Assembly (NCBI GenBank): GCA_902796375.1
Contig: CADBOW010000029.1
Coordinates: forward strand, 1-9,155
DNA from: an uncultured Lachnospiraceae bacterium
GTDB taxonomy: Bacteria; Bacillota; Clostridia; Lachnospirales; Lachnospiraceae
Direction of reading: 5' to 3'
DNA: 9,155 bases
Shown here: positions 5,946 to 9,155 of the stretch, one piece after another
Numbering within the stretch: position 1 is the stretch's first letter
Layout of the letters: each line of letters begins with the position of its first letter
The notes under the pieces: model-generated
Seen by the model: the letters and a program-made list of their open reading frames with translations, nothing else
Told to the model about the DNA's origin: nothing
Databases searched by the model: none
Position numbers and translations under genes: made by a program

Positions 5946-8900
5946 TCATGACAAGATTTCACGCAACGTACGCATGATCTCATTGATATCATATGGCTTT
6001 GCCAGATGGTCATTCATGCCGGCCTCCAGCGACGCCTTCCTGTCTTCTTCAAATGCATTTGCCGTGACCGCAATGATGGGAACCTCCGCCTTCCCCGGAT
6101 CCTCCAAGGCGCGGATCCTCCGCGCGGCCTCACAGCCATCCATTTTCGGCATCTGTACATCCATCAGGATCACATCATAATATCCGGCCGGAGAATCCTG
6201 CATCCTCCGAACCGCTTCCGTTCCGTCTCCGGCAATATCCACTGCAAATCCGGCATCCTCCAGAATCGCAGCCGCGATCATCTGGTTCATCTCATTATCC
6301 TCTGCCAGAAGCAGGCGTCTTCCGCTGAAATCCACCTTCACCTCTTCCGGTTCTTCAGCTTCCTCTGCCGTCCGGAAGGGTTCTGCCAGTACATTCCTCA
6401 GCTCCGACATAAACAGCGGTTTGGAGCAGAAGCCGGTAACCCCCGCCTCCCTGGCCTCATCCTCGATATCAGCCCAGTCATAGGCCGTCAGGATAATGAT
6501 GGGCGTATCGTCTCCGATCACCTTACGGATCTGCCTGGCGGTTTCGATCCCGTTCTGATCCGGCATCAGCCAGTCAAGAATATAAACCTGAAATGCATCC
6601 GCATGCTCATAAGCATCCTTCGCCCGGACCACAGCCTCTCGTCCGTAGTTGGTCCATTCGGGCCGGATTCCGATCTCCCGAAGCATGGAGCTGATGGACA
6701 GACAGGTGTTGGTATCGTCATCCGCCACCAGGGCCCGCAGCCCCTGCAACTCAGGCAGTGGAACGAACTTCACCGTCTTGCTGCTGATCCTGCACGGGAT
6801 ATTCACGATAAATTCACTGCCCCTGCCCACTTCGGATTTTACGGAGATCGTACCTCCCATCATATCCACGATATTCTTGGTGATGGCCATACCCAGGCCG
6901 GTTCCCTGAATCCCGCTGACGGTACTGCTCTTCTCCCGGGTGAAGGCATCGAAGATATCCCTCTGAAATTCCTCGCTCATGCCCATGCCGTTGTCCTTGA
7001 TCCGGAATTCGAAGTTCGCTGTCTCCGAAGACTCGGATGGCCGCTCGATCACACGGAAGCTGATGGTTCCGCCATTGGGTGTGAATTTGATGGCATTGGA
7101 GAGAATGTTCAGAAGTATCTGATTCAGACGAAGTCTGTCCGTAACGATATCCTCATGGATCACATCCTGCGTATCGATAAACAGCTCCAGCTGTTTTGAG
7201 GATGCACTGGACTGAATGATCGTTCTGAGATCATGAATGATATCCGGAAGATGTGCATCGGCTTCGTCTATGGTCACCTTTCCGCTCTCGATCCGGCTCA
7301 TGTCCAGAACATCATTGATCAGCGAAAGCAGATGCTGGCTGGATGTGGAAATCTTTCCCAGATAGTCCTTCACCTGTTCCTTATTATCGATATGGGACGC
7401 CGCAAGCGCCGTAAAGCCGACGATGGCGTTCATCGGCGTGCGGATATCATGTGACATATTATTCAGAAATGTGGTCTTGGCCCGGTTTGCCTGCTCCGCC
7501 GAGATCAATGCGTTGGACAGAGCCTCCTGGCTGTCCGCCAGCTCCCGGTTCTTCTCCTCAAGCCGGATCCGAACTTCCTCCTTCTCCTTCGACTCCTTCT
7601 TCGTTCTTCTTATATCGCGGATCAGCAGGAACATGATCAGTGCCACCACCGCCAGGATCACTACAGCAAAGGTCATAACATGATCCCGGATCAGATCCAG
7701 GAACCCATAACTGTAAAGCCCACCGGTATAATGAAATGCACGATTCTGTGCATAGTCCGCTCCGATCACGTTGATGCCGCGGTTCAGAAGCTTCAACAGA
7801 CCTTCATTTCCGATCTTTACGCCGAAGCAGCGGTCATCATTCTGATTCATCTGACGAAGAGAGAGCAGCTTATAGCGGCTGTTCTTCAGAATATCATTGG
7901 CACGAAGCCCGTTCAGTGTTGTACAGCTGACCTTCCCGGACAGAACCGCATCCAGACAGTCATCGACGGAATCGAAATAGGTGATCTGGGAATCGGGGAA
8001 GTTCGTCCGGACATAGTAATACTGCATCCTGTTATTCTTATTGACCGCAAAATTCTCTGTCGTTCCCGCGTCATACGTTCCCTTAAAAACAATCCCCGTG
8101 GGAGCCGAGGCCACGGCATTGGACTGATAGATCCCGCTTTCCTCCGAGTAATACAGACCTCCGCCCACCGGGAAAGCCACATCTATGGTGCCCTCTCCCA
8201 TGCTTTGGATCATTTCATCATAGGAAGCATAACCGGTATAGGTCACCTTAATATCTGAGATCCCCAGCTCATTCAGTATCTGGGGTATGATGTCCCTGAC
8301 CAGTCCGGTGACCTGTCCGTCATCATCCGTATCGCAATAGGGAAGGTAATTCTCCAGATATCCCACCGTGAGGGAATCATGGCTCTGAATCCACTCCCTC
8401 TCAGCTGCCGAGAAGGCTCTCGCAGTAACACTGATGGAATAATATTTGGCGCTGAGGGAATTCAGATAATTCGGTTCCTCCGCCGCCAGAAGGCTCTGGG
8501 CGGAATTCAGCTCCTTCAGAAGCTCCGGCCGGTTCTTATTCACACAGAGATAATACTCCGAAGCCCCGAAGGCGCAGAGCACCTCTCCGTGCTCTCTGCC
8601 GTGAGCCCCGTCGCTCTCTGCCACGTATACATCCAGTTTATTGGAATCAAACTGAGTGAACATCTTCTCGTGATCCGAGAAGGTGACCACCTCCGCCTTC
8701 ACATGATGATCATCCAGATACTGATTCAGGACTCCCACCATCGCACTGTCCAGAACGCCGATCTTCTTTCCGTTCAGCGTGGACGGATCCGCCGTGATAT
8801 CCGTCTTCGAATCATTTTTTACAAGATAATAGGATTCTTTCCCCATGATGGAATCCGGATAACCCATCAGATCCGCCCGATCCTCTCTCCAGGCAAGGCC

Positions 8901-9155
8901 TGCCAGAAGATCGATCTTTCCGTCCAACAGCATCTGATACAGGTCTCCGAAGCTTCCGTAGACATACTCATATTTCCAGCCGGTATATTCGGAGAGCTTG
9001 CAGTAGTATTCATAGGCATACCCGGTTTTCACCTTGCCTTCCGCTGCACCCTCCTGGAATACTTCATTTTCGTAGTAGCCGACCCTGACGATCTCAGGCT
9101 CCGTCTCCTCCGCAGCATATACCCGTGCCGGAATAAGCATGATAAGAACGAACAG
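5946..9155 (-). CDS. Hybrid sensor histidine kinase with two type-3 solute-binding sensor domains and two receivers, partial at 5' end
   Basis: This BvgS/EvgS-like membrane kinase senses small molecules through tandem Venus flytrap domains. The frame is open to the window edge: five codons (LFVLI) precede the ATG at 9140 and join MLIPARVYAAEE into a signal-peptide end (hydrophobic core, then VYA as cleavage motif), so 9140 is not the true start. Counting from that ATG: type-3 solute-binding domain 1 (about 17-235), domain 2 (about 255-470), helix (487-507), short coiled coil, HisKA (553-620) with H564 in NMSHDIRTPMN, HATPase (665-782) with N682, DNGMGM and GTGLGM, REC1 (801-920: D807/D808, acceptor D856, T885, K907) and REC2 (941-1062: E947/D948, acceptor D994, T1026, K1048). 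It lacks the PAS and HPt domains of BvgS and has an additional receiver. Domain 1 keeps the arginine of amino-acid binding relatives (WREDRAD, 84-90); domain 2 does not. It is the first gene of the run in view; its promoter would lie outside. Confidence 0.95.
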   Translation of the reverse strand: MFVLIMLIPARVYAAEETEPEIVRVGYYENEVFQEGAAEGKVKTGYAYEYYCKLSEYTGWKYEYVYGSFGDLYQMLLDGKIDLLAGLAWREDRADLMGYPDSIMGKESYYLVKNDSKTDITADPSTLNGKKIGVLDSAMVGVLNQYLDDHHVKAEVVTFSDHEKMFTQFDSNKLDVYVAESDGAHGREHGEVLCAFGASEYYLCVNKNRPELLKELNSAQSLLAAEEPNYLNSLSAKYYSISVTARAFSAAEREWIQSHDSLTVGYLENYLPYCDTDDDGQVTGLVRDIIPQILNELGISDIKVTYTGYASYDEMIQSMGEGTIDVAFPVGGGLYYSEESGIYQSNAVASAPTGIVFKGTYDAGTTENFAVNKNNRMQYYYVRTNFPDSQITYFDSVDDCLDAVLSGKVSCTTLNGLRANDILKNSRYKLLSLRQMNQNDDRCFGVKIGNEGLLKLLNRGINVIGADYAQNRAFHYTGGLYSYGFLDLIRDHVMTFAVVILAVVALIMFLLIRDIRRTKKESKEKEEVRIRLEEKNRELADSQEALSNALISAEQANRAKTTFLNNMSHDIRTPMNAIVGFTALAASHIDNKEQVKDYLGKISTSSQHLLSLINDVLDMSRIESGKVTIDEADAHLPDIIHDLRTIIQSSASSKQLELFIDTQDVIHEDIVTDRLRLNQILLNILSNAIKFTPNGGTISFRVIERPSESSETANFEFRIKDNGMGMSEEFQRDIFDAFTREKSSTVSGIQGTGLGMAITKNIVDMMGGTISVKSEVGRGSEFIVNIPCRISSKTVKFVPLPELQGLRALVADDDTNTCLSISSMLREIGIRPEWTNYGREAVVRAKDAYEHADAFQVYILDWLMPDQNGIETARQIRKVIGDDTPIIILTAYDWADIEDEAREAGVTGFCSKPLFMSELRNVLAEPFRTAEEAEEPEEVKVDFSGRRLLLAEDNEMNQMIAAAILEDAGFAVDIAGDGTEAVRRMQDSPAGYYDVILMDVQMPKMDGCEAARRIRALEDPGKAEVPIIAVTANAFEEDRKASLEAGMNDHLAKPYDINEIMRTLREILS

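Noticed and set aside
6006..8258. Plus-strand open frames opposite the first kinase (such as 6006-7199 and 7680-8258)
   Set aside because: Same codon-complement shadow effect; no ribosome site or recognisable protein pattern.
9138..9140. ATG at 9140 as the true start of the first kinase
   Set aside because: The frame stays open to the window edge and the upstream codons LFVLI continue the hydrophobic core of a signal peptide; a start at 9140 would leave it too short and without basic residues.

Overview
The window carries one co-directional run of four genes on the minus strand, reading from right to left. All four are signalling or solute-binding proteins. I see no tRNA, rRNA, transposon, CRISPR array or phage gene. 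Codon choice, strong GGAG/GGAGGAG ribosome sites, double-receiver hybrid kinases and the style of the solute-binding protein suggest a moderately GC-rich Clostridia, most likely Lachnospiraceae. That assignment is inferred from protein style, because no marker gene is present.

Layout in order of transcription. (1) 9155 to 5946: a hybrid sensor histidine kinase with two tandem type-3 solute-binding (Venus flytrap) domains outside the membrane. Its first residues lie beyond the right edge of the window. (2) 5931 (or 5949) to 2821: a second hybrid histidine kinase, with a Cache-like extracellular sensor and a PAS-like domain. (3) 2817 to 1315: a membrane diguanylate cyclase with a Cache-like sensor and an intact GGDEF active site. 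(4) 1239 to beyond position 1: a family-1 (sugar-type) extracellular solute-binding protein with a membrane anchor and no lipobox cysteine, cut by the left edge. Junctions are tight: 14 nt or a 4-nt ATGA overlap between genes 1 and 2, 3 nt between 2 and 3, and 75 nt between 3 and 4. No rho-independent terminator is visible, so a single operon is likely. The promoter would be to the right of the window.

All four proteins have a large ligand-sensing part outside the cytoplasm. Two feed phosphorelay cores (HisKA, HATPase, REC, REC) and one makes cyclic di-GMP. Neither kinase has an HPt domain or a DNA-binding output, and the cyclase has no receiver, so at least one linking component must be encoded elsewhere. 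My reading is a nutrient-sensing membrane module that joins phosphorelay and c-di-GMP signalling. This is inference from gene context.

Other points: genes 2, 3 and 4 share one reading frame with only single stops between them. A near-consensus plus-strand promoter sits inside the start of the cyclase gene, pointing antisense over the cyclase start and the end of gene 2. The cyclase lacks the usual inhibitory RxxD site. The only intergenic stretch (75 nt) holds a 15-bp palindrome and a small hairpin beside the ribosome site of gene 4. No gene-free stretch longer than 300 bases exists.
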